From NCBI GenBank assembly GCA_002923315.1, contig BEHM01000020.1, forward strand, positions 1 to 60,687: 60,687 nucleotides of DNA. The letters run 5' to 3'. The DNA comes from a bacterium HR10. Lineage in GTDB: Bacteria > Acidobacteriota > Blastocatellia > HR10. Shown one piece after another: positions 17,409 through 26,323 of this stretch (position 1 is the stretch's first letter; every line of letters starts with the position of its first letter). Both the position numbers and the translations under genes were made by a program. The notes beneath the pieces were generated by a model that saw nothing but the letters and a program-made list of their open reading frames with translations, was not told the DNA's origin and searched no databases.

Positions 17409-18775
17409 GGGTTCCCTCCTTCTTCATGAGATGCTCGAACTGACGGCTCGCGATTCGCCCTATCCCCACGCGGGTGCGTTTCGCGCGAGCCATATCTCGA
17501 TATCTCCGCACCGTCACTGACCGGGGGCGTATTTTCAGGCCACTCATGAGTGAGCGATTTGCGCTCCGTCCGCTCGTGCGAAGGCCCGGCGGTCGGAGGC
17601 GGGATCAGGCGATGCGCCAAGCGTTGATAAATCTGGCCGGCAATAGATGCGGCCGTCGAGCCCCGCTCGTGCCGCCCCTGAACGATCACGGTGACGACCA
17701 GGCGAGGGTCAGACACAGGAGCGAACGAGGTGAACAAACCGAGCCAGAGAGAATCCTCCCGACAACTGCCCGTCTTCCCGGCGAAGGTGATGCCGGGAAC
17801 ATACGCGAGCTTCGCCGTCCCATATTCGACAGCCGCGATCATGCCCGCGATGAGACTCTCACGGTGCTCGGGCGGAAGGTCCAGATGGCGGCGCGGGATC
17901 GGGATCAAGCGGCTGGCTTCCGCTTCGCTCCGCACGATCTGCGGGCGGTAGAGCGTTCCCCCATTGACGATGGCCGAGGTGAGAGCAGCTAATTGCAGAG
18001 CCGTTATGGCGAAGCCATCACCGTGGCTGGCCATGCGTCCGACGGCCGGAGTGGGAGCGGATCGCCGCCTCCTCGGTCGGGGAGGCTGCTCGCTCGGAAG
18101 CCGACCCGCGCTCTCACGCGGGAAGTTGATTCCGGTCGGTTGGCCGAGTCCCCACTCCCGCGCGTAGCGCAGGAGAGTCGCTCGTCCCAATCGCTCCCCG
18201 ATGATCTCGAAGTATTGATTGTTCGAGTGAGCGAGCGCCTCGATCAGGTTCATAGCGATGGACCCTCCCCCCAAAGGGAGTGGAGCCTTCGCGTCAATGA
18301 TGCCCTCTTTCAATCCGGCCAATCCGACCAGGAGCTTGATTGTCGAGCAGGGTTTGAAGCCCTTTCGCAGCGCCCATTCTTGATTGACGATGCTGTAGAC
18401 GCGCCCGGAATATGGGTCCATGACGACCACCGTTCCAGCATGGTGGCGCAGTGCGGCGAGGACGGCCTGTCGCACTTCCGGGTCTTCGCCCCGGAGATCG
18501 TCGCGTTGAATCGCCGCCTGACTCGCGCGGCGAACCGACGCTTCCAAGCGTGCCAGGCGGCGAGCCGCGGCCGCTCGCTGTGCAGCTCTTCGGCGAGCGC
18601 GTTGACGTGCGCTCGCGCGAGAGCGGCGAGCGGCTTGACGCTCGAGACGGGCGGTCAGCGCATACGCGGCATCCTCGTCCACAGAAGCAGAGGGGGCGAT
18701 ACGTGAGAGCAACCAGGTCGGATCGAGCAGAACGCAGACAAGCCCGATGAACCACGCGCGCTTGAACCTCCTCAT
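17405..18775 (-). CDS. Penicillin-binding transpeptidase-domain protein
   Basis: 456 residues from the ATG at 18775 (GGGAGGGAG upstream). A single N-terminal membrane segment (about 5-25) is followed by a very Arg/Ala-rich stretch (about 45-85), then a transpeptidase domain. All three active-site motifs are present: S144-T-I-K147, S184-N-N186 and K334-T-G336. D,D-transpeptidases of this class cross-link peptidoglycan in the periplasm and are inhibited by beta-lactams. The usual dimerisation/pedestal domain of class B PBPs is missing, so this is a minimal form related to FtsI/PbpA. A class D beta-lactamase is less likely given S-N-N and membrane anchoring. The hydrophilic C-terminal tail of about 65 residues looks disordered. 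Confidence 0.85.
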   Translation of the reverse strand: MRRFKRAWFIGLVCVLLDPTWLLSRIAPSASVDEDAAYALTARLERQAARRSRASARQRARRRAAQRAAAARRLARLEASVRRASQAAIQRDDLRGEDPEVRQAVLAALRHHAGTVVVMDPYSGRVYSIVNQEWALRKGFKPCSTIKLLVGLAGLKEGIIDAKAPLPLGGGSIAMNLIEALAHSNNQYFEIIGERLGRATLLRYAREWGLGQPTGINFPRESAGRLPSEQPPRPRRRRSAPTPAVGRMASHGDGFAITALQLAALTSAIVNGGTLYRPQIVRSEAEASRLIPIPRRHLDLPPEHRESLIAGMIAAVEYGTAKLAYVPGITFAGKTGSCREDSLWLGLFTSFAPVSDPRLVVTVIVQGRHERGSTAASIAGQIYQRLAHRLIPPPTAGPSHERTERKSLTHEWPENTPPVSDGAEISRYGSRETHPRGDRANREPSVRASHEEGGNP

Positions 18776-19117
18776 CAACTCCCTCCCGCGCATCATGTTC
18801 GGACCGGCGCATCGGAGTTCGACGCCTCATGAGTGTTCCCCGATAGTTCGCCTTGTGCGAAGCCCGATATGTTACTATACCATCGGGCTCTCGCACTATT
18901 CCACCAGAAGTGTCCGGAGCCCAATGAAGACGGCCTCAACTGGCGTTAGCTCTCTGGGTCGGAAACCAAAATGCCACATCGCCGAGGAGGCGACGGTGCG
19001 CGTGCGCTTCGGCGTCGCCGGAGACGGCTGTCTCCGTGTGCTCGGTGTCGAGTCTCGCTCCTCCGGCTTTGGGGGATCACGCCGCGCTTTGAGATGGCGG
19101 GGTGAGGCGCGAGCGCA
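18776..19117. other. 342-bp region without a convincing gene
   Basis: Lies between the MacB-type ATPase gene (ending at 19118) and the transpeptidase gene, both on the minus strand. Open frames here are short, without ribosome-binding sites or recognisable protein sequence. It contains a likely promoter at 18874-18882. A MacB-type operon would normally have a permease gene at this position. Confidence 0.5.
18874..18882 (-). promoter_or_regulatory. Extended -10 promoter of the transpeptidase gene
   Basis: TGGTATAGT on the minus strand: TGn plus a -10 box with one mismatch. It resembles the site at 16244-16252. The leader to the ATG at 18775 would be about 90 bases. Confidence 0.5.
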
Positions 19118-19870
19118 TCAGCGTCGTTCCTCGCGCTCGATGCGCCCATCACGAATATGAATGATGCGGTGCGCGTGGGCAGCCACTTCCGGCTCGTGGG
19201 TGACGATGATGATCGTATTCCCTTGAGCGTGGAGGCGATCGAAGAGCGCCATGATCTCGGCTCCGGTCTTCGAATCGAGGGCGCCCGTCGGCTCGTCGGC
19301 CAGCAGGATCGAGGGACGATTCACGAGAGCGCGGGCGATGGCGACGCGCTGGCGCTGCCCGCCCGAGAGTTCGTTCGGCCGATGATGCATCCGATCGCCG
19401 AGATCCACCATCTCCAGAGCTTGCCGTGCGCGCTCCAATCGCTCCTTGGCCGGAACGCCCGCATAGATCAGAGGCAGTTCGACGTTGTGCAACGCCGTCG
19501 CGCGAGGCAAGAGGTTGAAGAGTTGGAAGACGAATCCGATCTCCCGATTGCGAATATAGGCCAGTTCGTCGTCGTCCATTTCCGTGACGAGTCGGCCGTT
19601 GAGCCAGTAGCGACCGGCCGTCGGCGTATCCAAGCACCCGATGATGTTCATCAGCGTGGACTTCCCGGACCCGGAAGGCCCGATAATCGCCACGTATTCG
19701 TTGGGATGAATGGTCAGGGTGATCCCCCGCAGGGCATGGACCTCCTCCTGCCCCATTTTGTACGTGCGCCAGACGTTCTCCATGCGGATCAGCCCATCGG
19801 CCGAGGACGGGCGTCCGGCGAAGGTCGTGACCTCTTGCTCCACGTCCGGCATCGCGCTGGATCGGCTCAT
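19118..19870 (-). CDS. ABC transporter ATP-binding protein (MacB/LolD type)
   Basis: 250 residues from the ATG at 19870 (GAGGG upstream). Motifs: Walker [10 protein letters not shown] (about 62-70), Q-loop F-V-F-Q-L-F-N-L-L, signature L-S-G-G-Q-R-Q-R-V, Walker [13 protein letters not shown], and switch His in V-T-H-E-P-E. The D-E-P-T-G-A/N-L-D form and Q-L-F-N-L-L loop are typical of the MacB/LolD/FtsE clade, which drives mechanotransmission rather than substrate translocation. The adaptor gene is 27 bp upstream, but no FtsX-like permease is encoded nearby. Confidence 0.92.
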   Translation of the reverse strand: MSRSSAMPDVEQEVTTFAGRPSSADGLIRMENVWRTYKMGQEEVHALRGITLTIHPNEYVAIIGPSGSGKSTLMNIIGCLDTPTAGRYWLNGRLVTEMDDDELAYIRNREIGFVFQLFNLLPRATALHNVELPLIYAGVPAKERLERARQALEMVDLGDRMHHRPNELSGGQRQRVAIARALVNRPSILLADEPTGALDSKTGAEIMALFDRLHAQGNTIIIVTHEPEVAAHAHRIIHIRDGRIEREERR

Positions 19871-19897
19871 GGCGTTCCCTCGCTGCAAGAGGCGTGA

Positions 19898-21319
19898 CTA
19901 CCGGCTCTGCACGTACTCTTTCTTGACGATCGCGTTGTGCTTCAACGTGCGCAGTTCGCGATACGGGCCGACGATCACTTCCATCCCTTCTTCCAGACCG
20001 CTCACGATCTCGATCTCCATCTCCCCGGAGATCCCTGTCTCAACGGGACGGAAGATGGCGCGACCGTCCTGCACGATGAAGACGCCTTGGAGGCGCTTCT
20101 TCTGTCCGTTCGCGGAGGCGATGGGCTCACCCACTTCCTCCGCATCCCGCTCGACGAGAGCGGCTGCCGGAACGGCGATGACGTTCTCGCGCATATCGGT
20201 CGTGATGGTGGCCGTCGCCGACATGCCCGGGCGCAGCCGATCGTGGGCCTCCGGCGTCAGATTGATCAGCTTGATGACCACCTTGAAATCCTTGGCCTCC
20301 TGTCCTGTGGGGGTGAGGTCGGGCAGCGCCTGCCCCCCTCGAACGAGGGCCGCGCGACCGACTTCGGAGACGACGCCCTCCAGCTCCTGATCCCCGAGCG
20401 CATCCACGCGGATGCGCGCTTTCTGGCCGACGCGCACGCGGGCGATGTCGGTCTCATCCACCTGAACCTCGACATTGATCTCCGACATATCGGCGATCGT
20501 CAGCAGCGGCGTCGTGCTGAAGCTGGCGAGCACGTACTGGCCGACGCGCACAGGGAGGTTCGCGACGACGCCATCAATGGGGGCCTTCTGGATGGTCTTC
20601 GCCAAGCGGTCCAGCGCGCTCTTGTAATTGGCTTGAATTTGAGCGACGCGAGCCTGCGCGCTTCGCAGTTGTGCCTGGGCCTGACGGACGCGAATTTGCG
20701 CATCACGCAGTTGCGCTTCCAGTTGCTGCACCCGCTGCTGTTGCGCTTCGACCAGAGCCTGCGCGCCGCGATAGGAGGCGCGCGCCCGATCGTATTCGGC
20801 GCGCGAGATGACGCCTTGCTCCAGCAACTGCTCCCGACGACGAAACTCCTCCTCAGCGAACGTCAGATCCGCCTTGGCGCGCTCCAGCTCGTATTTGGCC
20901 GCCGCCAGGCTCGCCTGAACGTTCAGGACATTGTTCCGGGCAGCATCCACTTGCACCTGCGCGTTTTGCACCTCGGCGCGCGCCGCCTGCAGATTCGCCT
21001 GACTGCTCTCGGCCTCCGAGGAGATCTGCGTCGGATCAATCTTCAGCAGCGGCGTCCCCGCTTTCACCCAGTCTCCTTCCTTGACGTAGATCTCGATGAC
21101 GCGGCCGGGGACCTCTGAGGTCATGTTCACAAAATTGCGAGGGCGAACTTCCCCGTTGGCCGTGACCTTCGATTCCAACAGTGGCCGACGCGTCACCCTC
21201 TCGACCTGGACGACGACTGCATCGGTCCGACCTCGGGTGACGCTGATGCCGACGACGGCCCCCAGGGTCACGACGAGGATGAGGGCGATTACCAGTTTCT
21301 TTTTTCGACTCGATGCCAT
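19898..21319 (-). CDS. Periplasmic adaptor (HlyD/MacA family)
   Basis: 473 residues from the ATG at 21319. An N-terminal membrane anchor (about 8-27) precedes a split lipoyl/barrel-sandwich half (around V-Y-V-K-E-G-D-W-V-K-A-G), an unusually long coiled coil (about 95-245) full of Gln, Ala and Arg heptads, the second lipoyl half (K-A-P-I-D-G-V-V-A-N-L), and beta-barrel and membrane-proximal domains. Such adaptors bridge an inner-membrane transporter and an outer-membrane channel. It is paired with the MacB-type ATPase downstream. No outer-membrane TolC gene is adjacent. Confidence 0.9.
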   Translation of the reverse strand: MASSRKKKLVIALILVVTLGAVVGISVTRGRTDAVVVQVERVTRRPLLESKVTANGEVRPRNFVNMTSEVPGRVIEIYVKEGDWVKAGTPLLKIDPTQISSEAESSQANLQAARAEVQNAQVQVDAARNNVLNVQASLAAAKYELERAKADLTFAEEEFRRREQLLEQGVISRAEYDRARASYRGAQALVEAQQQRVQQLEAQLRDAQIRVRQAQAQLRSAQARVAQIQANYKSALDRLAKTIQKAPIDGVVANLPVRVGQYVLASFSTTPLLTIADMSEINVEVQVDETDIARVRVGQKARIRVDALGDQELEGVVSEVGRAALVRGGQALPDLTPTGQEAKDFKVVIKLINLTPEAHDRLRPGMSATATITTDMRENVIAVPAAALVERDAEEVGEPIASANGQKKRLQGVFIVQDGRAIFRPVETGISGEMEIEIVSGLEEGMEVIVGPYRELRTLKHNAIVKKEYVQSR

Positions 21320-21388
21320 CGGTTCCTCTCCCCCTTCGACCACCGCTTCTTACGAAGGACGGCGCGGTCGAGTTCCACCAAAATCAAA

Positions 21389-21418
21389 ATGCTACCGTTC
21401 CCCCTCTTGCGCTGTCAA
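21389..21418 (-). promoter_or_regulatory. Sigma-70 promoter of the adaptor/ATPase operon
   Basis: On the minus strand TTGACA (21418-21413), an 18-base spacer, then TAGCAT (21394-21389). The -35 box is perfect; the -10 box has two mismatches. It is 70 bp before the adaptor start. Confidence 0.65.
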
Positions 21419-21479
21419 CCAGCCGACTCTCCAGGGCGGGAAGACAGCCCTCGCCTCTGGTGAAGAGAGGACGCGCGCC

Positions 21480-22736
21480 TTACGGGAAAATCCCTCGAAC
21501 GCGCGTAGCTTCAGCCACGCGCCCGATGGCCAGAATGTACGCTCCGCGGCGCAAGTCAACGCGGTAGCGCTCGGCCGTCGCCCGGACTTCGTGAAAGGCG
21601 CTGGTCATGATGCGCTCCAGGTGGTGCCGGACCTCGTCCTCCGACCAGAAGAAGCCGTATTGATCCTGAACCCATTCGAAGTAGGAGACTGAGACGCCAC
21701 CGGCATTGGCCAGGATGTCCGGGACGACCATGATCCCCCGCTCGAAGAGGATGTCATCGGCGTCCGGTGTCGTCGGCCCATTGGCCGCTTCGGCGATGAG
21801 GCGCGCCCGAACGCGATCCGCATTGCGCCGTGTGATCTGGTTCTCCAAAGCGGCCGGGACGAGGATGTCGCAAGGCAGCTCGAGCAACTCCTCGTTGGTG
21901 ATCGCCTCGGTATCGGGCAGCCCCTGAAGCGCACCCGTTCGCGCCTTATGGGCCAAGGCCGCTTCGGGATCAATGCCGTGTGGATTGTAGATGCCCCCCT
22001 TGGAATCACTCAGGGCGATGATGCGCGCTCCATCCTCATGGAGAAAGCGCGCCACGTTGCTCCCGGCGTTCCCGAAGCCCTGCACGACGACAGTCGCGCC
22101 ACTCAGGGAGAGGCCGAGCGTGCGGCAGGCCTCCCGGATGACGAATTGGCACCCGCGCGCTGTAGCTTCCTGCCGCCCATGTGAACCGCCCAGCTCCACC
22201 GGCTTGCCCGTGACCACGCCCAGCTCCGTGTGCCCCTTGAACATGCTGATCGTGTCCATGATCCAGGCCATCGTCTGCGCGTCCGTGTAGACGTCGGGAG
22301 CCGGGATGTCGCGATCCGGGCCGATCAGCGGGGCGATCTCCGTCGCGTAGCGGCGCGTCAGACGCTCCAGTTCCCCGCGCGACAGTTCCTTGGGATTGAC
22401 GCGCACGCCGCCTTTGGCCCCTCCATAGGGCAGATTCACCGTCGCACACTTCCACGTCATCCACATGGCCAGGGCCTTCACCTCGTCCAGCGTCACATCC
22501 GGATGATACCGAATGCCGCCTTTGCCCGGCCCCCGCGCCACATTGTGTTGGACGCGATAGCCCTCGAAGACGCGCAAGCTCCCATCATCCATCTTGACGG
22601 GGATGGAGACGATGAGTTGCCGCTTGGGCGTCTTGAGCAACTCCCGCAGGCCGTCGTCCAGGTCCAGATAGAGGGCTGCGCGATCGAACTGCGCCATGGC
22701 GACAGCGAACGGATTCAGATTCTCCTCTCCAGTCAT
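21480..22736 (-). CDS. gdhA: Glutamate dehydrogenase (Glu/Leu/Phe/Val family)
   Basis: 418 residues, the usual hexameric GDH length. It interconverts glutamate and 2-oxoglutarate plus ammonia. The substrate-binding K-G-G-I-R-Y-H-P segment, the catalytic-lysine region P-Y-G-G-A-K-G-G-V (about 104-112) and the Rossmann loop V-V-Q-G-F-G-N-A-G-S (about 215-224) are intact. The N-terminus N-P-F-A-V-A-M-A-Q-F-D-R is typical of bacterial/archaeal catabolic GDHs. NAD versus NADP preference was not decided. It is the last gene of an operon starting at 25357. Confidence 0.93.
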   Translation of the reverse strand: MTGEENLNPFAVAMAQFDRAALYLDLDDGLRELLKTPKRQLIVSIPVKMDDGSLRVFEGYRVQHNVARGPGKGGIRYHPDVTLDEVKALAMWMTWKCATVNLPYGGAKGGVRVNPKELSRGELERLTRRYATEIAPLIGPDRDIPAPDVYTDAQTMAWIMDTISMFKGHTELGVVTGKPVELGGSHGRQEATARGCQFVIREACRTLGLSLSGATVVVQGFGNAGSNVARFLHEDGARIIALSDSKGGIYNPHGIDPEAALAHKARTGALQGLPDTEAITNEELLELPCDILVPAALENQITRRNADRVRARLIAEAANGPTTPDADDILFERGIMVVPDILANAGGVSVSYFEWVQDQYGFFWSEDEVRHHLERIMTSAFHEVRATAERYRVDLRRGAYILAIGRVAEATRVRGIFP

Positions 22737-22774
22737 CGCACTCTCCCTCCTCCCCAGTGATATGATGAGTGCCG

Positions 22775-23119
22775 TTAGCGCTTGGAGGCTTCGGGGAAAG
22801 AGAAGACCATCTCATCCGGGCGCACCATATGCAGTTCCTCGCGCGCGATCCGCTCGATGACTTCGGGATCGGTCTTGAGCGCCTGAATCTCTTCCATGAG
22901 GCGTTCGGTCTCCAGGCGCAACCGTCTCACCTCGTCCTCCATCCGTTCGTACTCCGCTTGCGCGGCTCGATACTCCCGGTGCGCCCGCACGAGGATCGTC
23001 CCGCAGAGCAGGCCGATCCCCACCAGCAGCAGGAGCATCCCGATGACCGGTCCCCATCGAGCCGCATGCGCGGGTTTTCGCCGATCCTCACTGGAGCGCG
23101 AAGCGTCGCCCTTGTTCAA
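22775..23119 (-). CDS. ftsB: Septum formation initiator (FtsB/DivIC family)
   Basis: About 114 residues. A short basic cytoplasmic N-terminus, one membrane helix (G-M-L-L-L-L-V-G-I-G-L-L, about 27-45), and a periplasmic coiled coil (E-Y-E-R-M-E-D-E-V-R-R-L-R-L) ending with D-P-E-V-I-E-R-I-A-R-E-E-L, the classic FtsB/DivIC tail. These proteins form the FtsQLB complex of the divisome. No ATG gives a sensible length. I propose a TTG start at 23119 with GGAGG 6 bases upstream, so the gene begins inside the 3' end of the phosphomutase gene (32-bp overlap). A longer frame with ATG at 23158 is possible. Confidence 0.8.
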   Translation of the reverse strand: MNKGDASRSSEDRRKPAHAARWGPVIGMLLLLVGIGLLCGTILVRAHREYRAAQAEYERMEDEVRRLRLETERLMEEIQALKTDPEVIERIAREELHMVRPDEMVFSFPEASKR

Positions 23120-24500
23120 GCAGCACCTCCAGATCCGCTTCCGATGTCGCTTCCGCATAGCACCGAACCAGCGGCTCAGTGCCCGAGAGTCGCAGGAGCA
23201 CCCACGAGTCATCGTCGAAGAGGAGCTTCAGCCCATCCGTTCGGTTCACCTCGCGAATTCGGCGTCCGAAGAAATCCGCGGGCGGGTCCGCCTGAAGCTT
23301 CTCCTGAAGGCGCGCGCGCGCCTCTTCGGTCAGCGCGATACCGATGCGCCCGCTCCAAAGCCGTCCGTCTCGGGCGTAGAGCTGATCCAGTTGTTCGCCC
23401 ACACTCGCGCCCGTGCGCGCGACGGCTTCGACGGCGAGCAGGGCGGCCAGAATCCCGTCCTTCTCCGGATAGTGCCCGCGAATGGAGAGGCCCGCGCTCT
23501 CCTCTCCGCCGAGGATGATCTTCCCGGCCTTGAGCAGTTCGCCGATGTACTTGAACCCCACCGGCGTTTCATACACCGGTCGGCCGCGGTGTCGCGCCGC
23601 GCGATCCACCTGGTGCGATGTCGCGACGCTGCGCGCCACGCCGCCCGCCCATGGGCGCGTGTCGCATAGATAGTCGAACAGCAGGGCCAGCACCTGATTC
23701 GGCGTCACGAATGCCCCCCCACGGTCCACGATGCCGAATCGGTCGGCATCTCCATCGGTGGCCACGCCGAGATCAAATCCACCGGAGGCGACGGTCTCGC
23801 TGAGCGCGCGCAAGCGCTCGGCGGAGGGCTCCGGGGCCCCCCCGCCAAAGAGCACGTCGCGGTGCGCGTGAAGCACATGAACCTCGCATCCGGCCTCCCG
23901 CAGAGCGCGATCCAGATACCCCCGCGCTGTCCCCCACAGCAGATCCACGGCCACGCGCAATCGAGCTCGCGCGATCGCCGAGACGTCAATTTTCGTCGCC
24001 AGATCGCGCAGGTAGCCGTCGCGTGGATCCAGCGCGAGGATGCGCCCCGAGGCGCCAGATCGCGGAGGTCGTCCCCTTTCGCCGCGACGTATTCGCTCGA
24101 TCTCCTCCTCGATCTCTCGCGTGACTTCGGGCAACGCGGGCGCGCCATCCTCGGTCGAGAACTTGATCCCCTGGTATTCCGGAGGATTATGACTGGCCGT
24201 GATGTTCATCCCCCCCTGTGCGCGTTCGGCCACAATGGCGTAGGCCAGGACCGGTGTCGGCACAGGTTCGGTGCAGAGCAGAACGTCTACGCCCTCCTCG
24301 GCCAGAATCCGCGCGCTCTCGCGCGCGAAGGCCTCGGCGAGGAATCGCGTATCGTAGCCGACGATGAGCCTCGGTCTCTCCGCACGATGCTTCACGAAGC
24401 GCGCGATGGCGCGCGCGACCACGCGCGCGTTCTCGAACGTGAAGTCCTCGGCCAAGACCGCTCGCCATCCCGACGTGCCGAATCGAAGAGAGCCGCTCAT
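23088..24500 (-). CDS. Phosphoglucomutase/phosphomannomutase family protein
   Basis: 470 residues from the ATG at 24500, which overlaps the upstream stop (ATGA). Alpha-D-phosphohexomutase: interconverts hexose 1- and 6-phosphates. The phospho-Ser loop I-T-A-S-H-N-P-P-E (Ser about 99), metal loop A-T-D-G-D-A-D-R-F-G, sugar loop G-G-E-E-S-A-G-L and the phosphate-binding R-L-S-G-T-E-P-L are all intact. The N-terminal F-G-T-S-G-W-R is also family-specific. Phosphoglucomutase or phosphomannomutase (or dual) activity is expected; sequence alone does not decide. Confidence 0.92.
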   Translation of the reverse strand: MSGSLRFGTSGWRAVLAEDFTFENARVVARAIARFVKHRAERPRLIVGYDTRFLAEAFARESARILAEEGVDVLLCTEPVPTPVLAYAIVAERAQGGMNITASHNPPEYQGIKFSTEDGAPALPEVTREIEEEIERIRRGERGRPPRSGASGRILALDPRDGYLRDLATKIDVSAIARARLRVAVDLLWGTARGYLDRALREAGCEVHVLHAHRDVLFGGGAPEPSAERLRALSETVASGGFDLGVATDGDADRFGIVDRGGAFVTPNQVLALLFDYLCDTRPWAGGVARSVATSHQVDRAARHRGRPVYETPVGFKYIGELLKAGKIILGGEESAGLSIRGHYPEKDGILAALLAVEAVARTGASVGEQLDQLYARDGRLWSGRIGIALTEEARARLQEKLQADPPADFFGRRIREVNRTDGLKLLFDDDSWVLLRLSGTEPLVRCYAEATSEADLEVLLEQGRRFALQ

Positions 24501-25357
24501 CGTCTCCACACCGGAATCGTGTAACTCATCCCGAAGATGATTCCGCTTCGGGGATCAATGGCGTTGACGCCGCGTACTCCGGCCAGGTCCCACCACAATC
24601 GTCCCGTGCGGAACCGAAGGCCGAAGCGCATCTGCCCCCGCGATTCCGTTCCCAGTGGGGCCACGCGACGGGTGTTCGCCCATCCGCTCAGTTCGGCGAC
24701 AAGATGCACCTGCTCGCTCATCTCGTAGACGCCCGCTATCCCATAGAGCAGCACATCGTTCTGCACGAAGGGTTCGATCGGGGCGGGCAGGATTCCCAGC
24801 CCCACGTGACCGAAGAGATCGAGCGCCCCCCATTGTTTCTCGGCGAGCACCGACGCGAAGACGTTCGTTTGATTCGTCCCAATGCCCCGCGCTTGGTCGG
24901 AGTTCGGCAGCTCGACGCCGACCCGTACGCCAAGGGCCGGCCATCGTCCCTCAGCCGCACGCACGCGGATCTTCGTCCAGAGGCTGAAATCGCCGACATC
25001 ATGCGTGCTCTCAGGCGTCGGCAGGCGAAGCGGGATCGCTCCCCCTCGCCTCTCGTCAATGCTCAGGTAGTTCTGCAGCGTCCCGCGAACCTGAACCTCG
25101 ACGCGAGGGGCCACGCCGATCGAGAGGCCGATCACTCCCACGCGCGAGAGATCCCCGCGCAGGCCAGAGAGAGGGAACCGCTGCCGCTGTAGGAACTCGA
25201 ATCCGACGTCGAATCGCATCTCCCCCTCAGGCACAGTCGCGACGCGCTCGGTCACCAGCGGACGTTGCTGAGCGAAGGCCGGAAGGATCAGGCCGACGCA
25301 TAGCATGCCAGTCACTCCCAGTCGTCGCCATCCCCCCCGCACGCTCATATCCCGCAT
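24497..25357 (-). CDS. Outer-membrane beta-barrel-like protein, unknown function
   Basis: 286 residues. A signal peptide (hydrophobic about 14-28, cleaved near A-F-A-Q) is followed by alternating strands with aromatic/amphipathic pattern and turns rich in Gly, Asn and Asp. It ends in V-W-R-R rather than the usual Phe. The pattern fits a 12- to 14-strand barrel such as the MetA/DUF3187-like family of porin-like proteins. No enzymatic motif is visible. It is the first gene of the operon with the phosphomutase, FtsB and glutamate dehydrogenase and has a strong promoter. The start could also be the ATG at 25348. Confidence 0.65.
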   Translation of the reverse strand: MRDMSVRGGWRRLGVTGMLCVGLILPAFAQQRPLVTERVATVPEGEMRFDVGFEFLQRQRFPLSGLRGDLSRVGVIGLSIGVAPRVEVQVRGTLQNYLSIDERRGGAIPLRLPTPESTHDVGDFSLWTKIRVRAAEGRWPALGVRVGVELPNSDQARGIGTNQTNVFASVLAEKQWGALDLFGHVGLGILPAPIEPFVQNDVLLYGIAGVYEMSEQVHLVAELSGWANTRRVAPLGTESRGQMRFGLRFRTGRLWWDLAGVRGVNAIDPRSGIIFGMSYTIPVWRR

Positions 25358-25411
25358 CCACTCCCCGCCCGCTCGATCCTGCGCCTGAGCTCGGCGAAAG
25401 CCGGGGTCAGC

Positions 25412-25441
25412 ATTCTAAGGCGAAGACACCGCCTCCGTCAA
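25412..25441 (-). promoter_or_regulatory. Sigma-70 promoter of the OMP-phosphomutase-ftsB-gdhA operon
   Basis: On the minus strand TTGACG (25441-25436), an 18-base spacer, then TAGAAT (25417-25412): one mismatch in each box. The leader to 25357 is about 48 bases. Confidence 0.75.
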
Positions 25442-25501
25442 CCGATGTCCCGTGAGCGACGCACGATCACGCGAGGGCGTTCCCAATCCCACCCGGATGC
25501 C

Positions 25502-26323
25502 TCAGCGGATGAGCGTCCCCATCCGCCGCCAGCGCGTATAGCGCAAAATCCTCAGCACGAGATTCTCTCCGCTGGCGGCAGCCGCCCGCTCGTCATAGGA
25601 CCAATAGACCACCAGCGCGCGTCCGACGATGTAATCGCGCGGCACCGTCCCCCAGAACCGGCTGTCCTCGCTATCATCGCGATTGTCGCCCATGACGAAG
25701 TAGGCACGCTCCGGAACGTGGAACGGACGTCCGATCGCGTAGCGACCGCCCGAGGGGACATCCCCATCCCCGCGATCCAGATGGTACGATTCCCAGTACA
25801 CGCGATACCGCGCGTCGTCCGGCGACGGTTCCTCTCGGACGATGCGCAGGGCAGAGTCTTCGGCATCGAATCCCGGGTGTTGAACATACAGACGATGTTC
25901 CGGAAGCTCGCGCCCGTTGATGAAGACGCGCGTCCCCCGAACCTCGACGGTCTCGTCGGGCAGGCCGATGACGCGCTTCACATAGTTGACCTCGGGATTC
26001 TGCGGGTACTTGAAGACGACCACATCGCCGCGCCGGACGCCCCGATAGGGGAAGAGCCGCCAGAAGAATCCCTCCCGCGTCTCGGCGAAGATGAATTTAT
26101 TCACCAGGAGATGGTCGCCGATGAGGATGTTATTTTGCATCGAACCGGTGGGCACCTTCACAGCCTGAACGACGAAGGTCATACCGAACAGCGCCATGAT
26201 GACGGTGACCACCGCTGATTCGAAGTACTCGCGCAGGACGGATTTCGGCGCGCGCGCGGTCGTCGGCGGGGTGACCGCGACGGGCGAGATCTCTGTCGGA
26301 TGCTCCATCGAGGGCTCCGTCAT
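25502..26323 (-). CDS. lepB: Signal peptidase I
   Basis: 273 residues. Membrane-bound protease that cleaves signal peptides of exported proteins. One transmembrane helix (about 36-55) precedes the catalytic P-T-G-S61-M, and the general base is K116 in Y-V-K-R-V-I-G-L-P. The family box F-V-M-G-D-N-R-D-D-S-E-D-S-R is complete. An N-terminal Pro/Thr-rich stretch of about 25 residues lies on the cytoplasmic side. The ATG overlaps the rnc stop (ATGA). Confidence 0.96.
   Translation of the reverse strand: MTEPSMEHPTEISPVAVTPPTTARAPKSVLREYFESAVVTVIMALFGMTFVVQAVKVPTGSMQNNILIGDHLLVNKFIFAETREGFFWRLFPYRGVRRGDVVVFKYPQNPEVNYVKRVIGLPDETVEVRGTRVFINGRELPEHRLYVQHPGFDAEDSALRIVREEPSPDDARYRVYWESYHLDRGDGDVPSGGRYAIGRPFHVPERAYFVMGDNRDDSEDSRFWGTVPRDYIVGRALVVYWSYDERAAAASGENLVLRILRYTRWRRMGTLIR

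Noticed and set aside
18747-19160. Plus-strand frame of 137 codons covering the gap between the transpeptidase and ATPase genes
   Set aside because: It overlaps both neighbours, has no ribosome-binding site and its translation is low-complexity Arg/Ser-rich sequence, typical of chance frames in GC-rich DNA.
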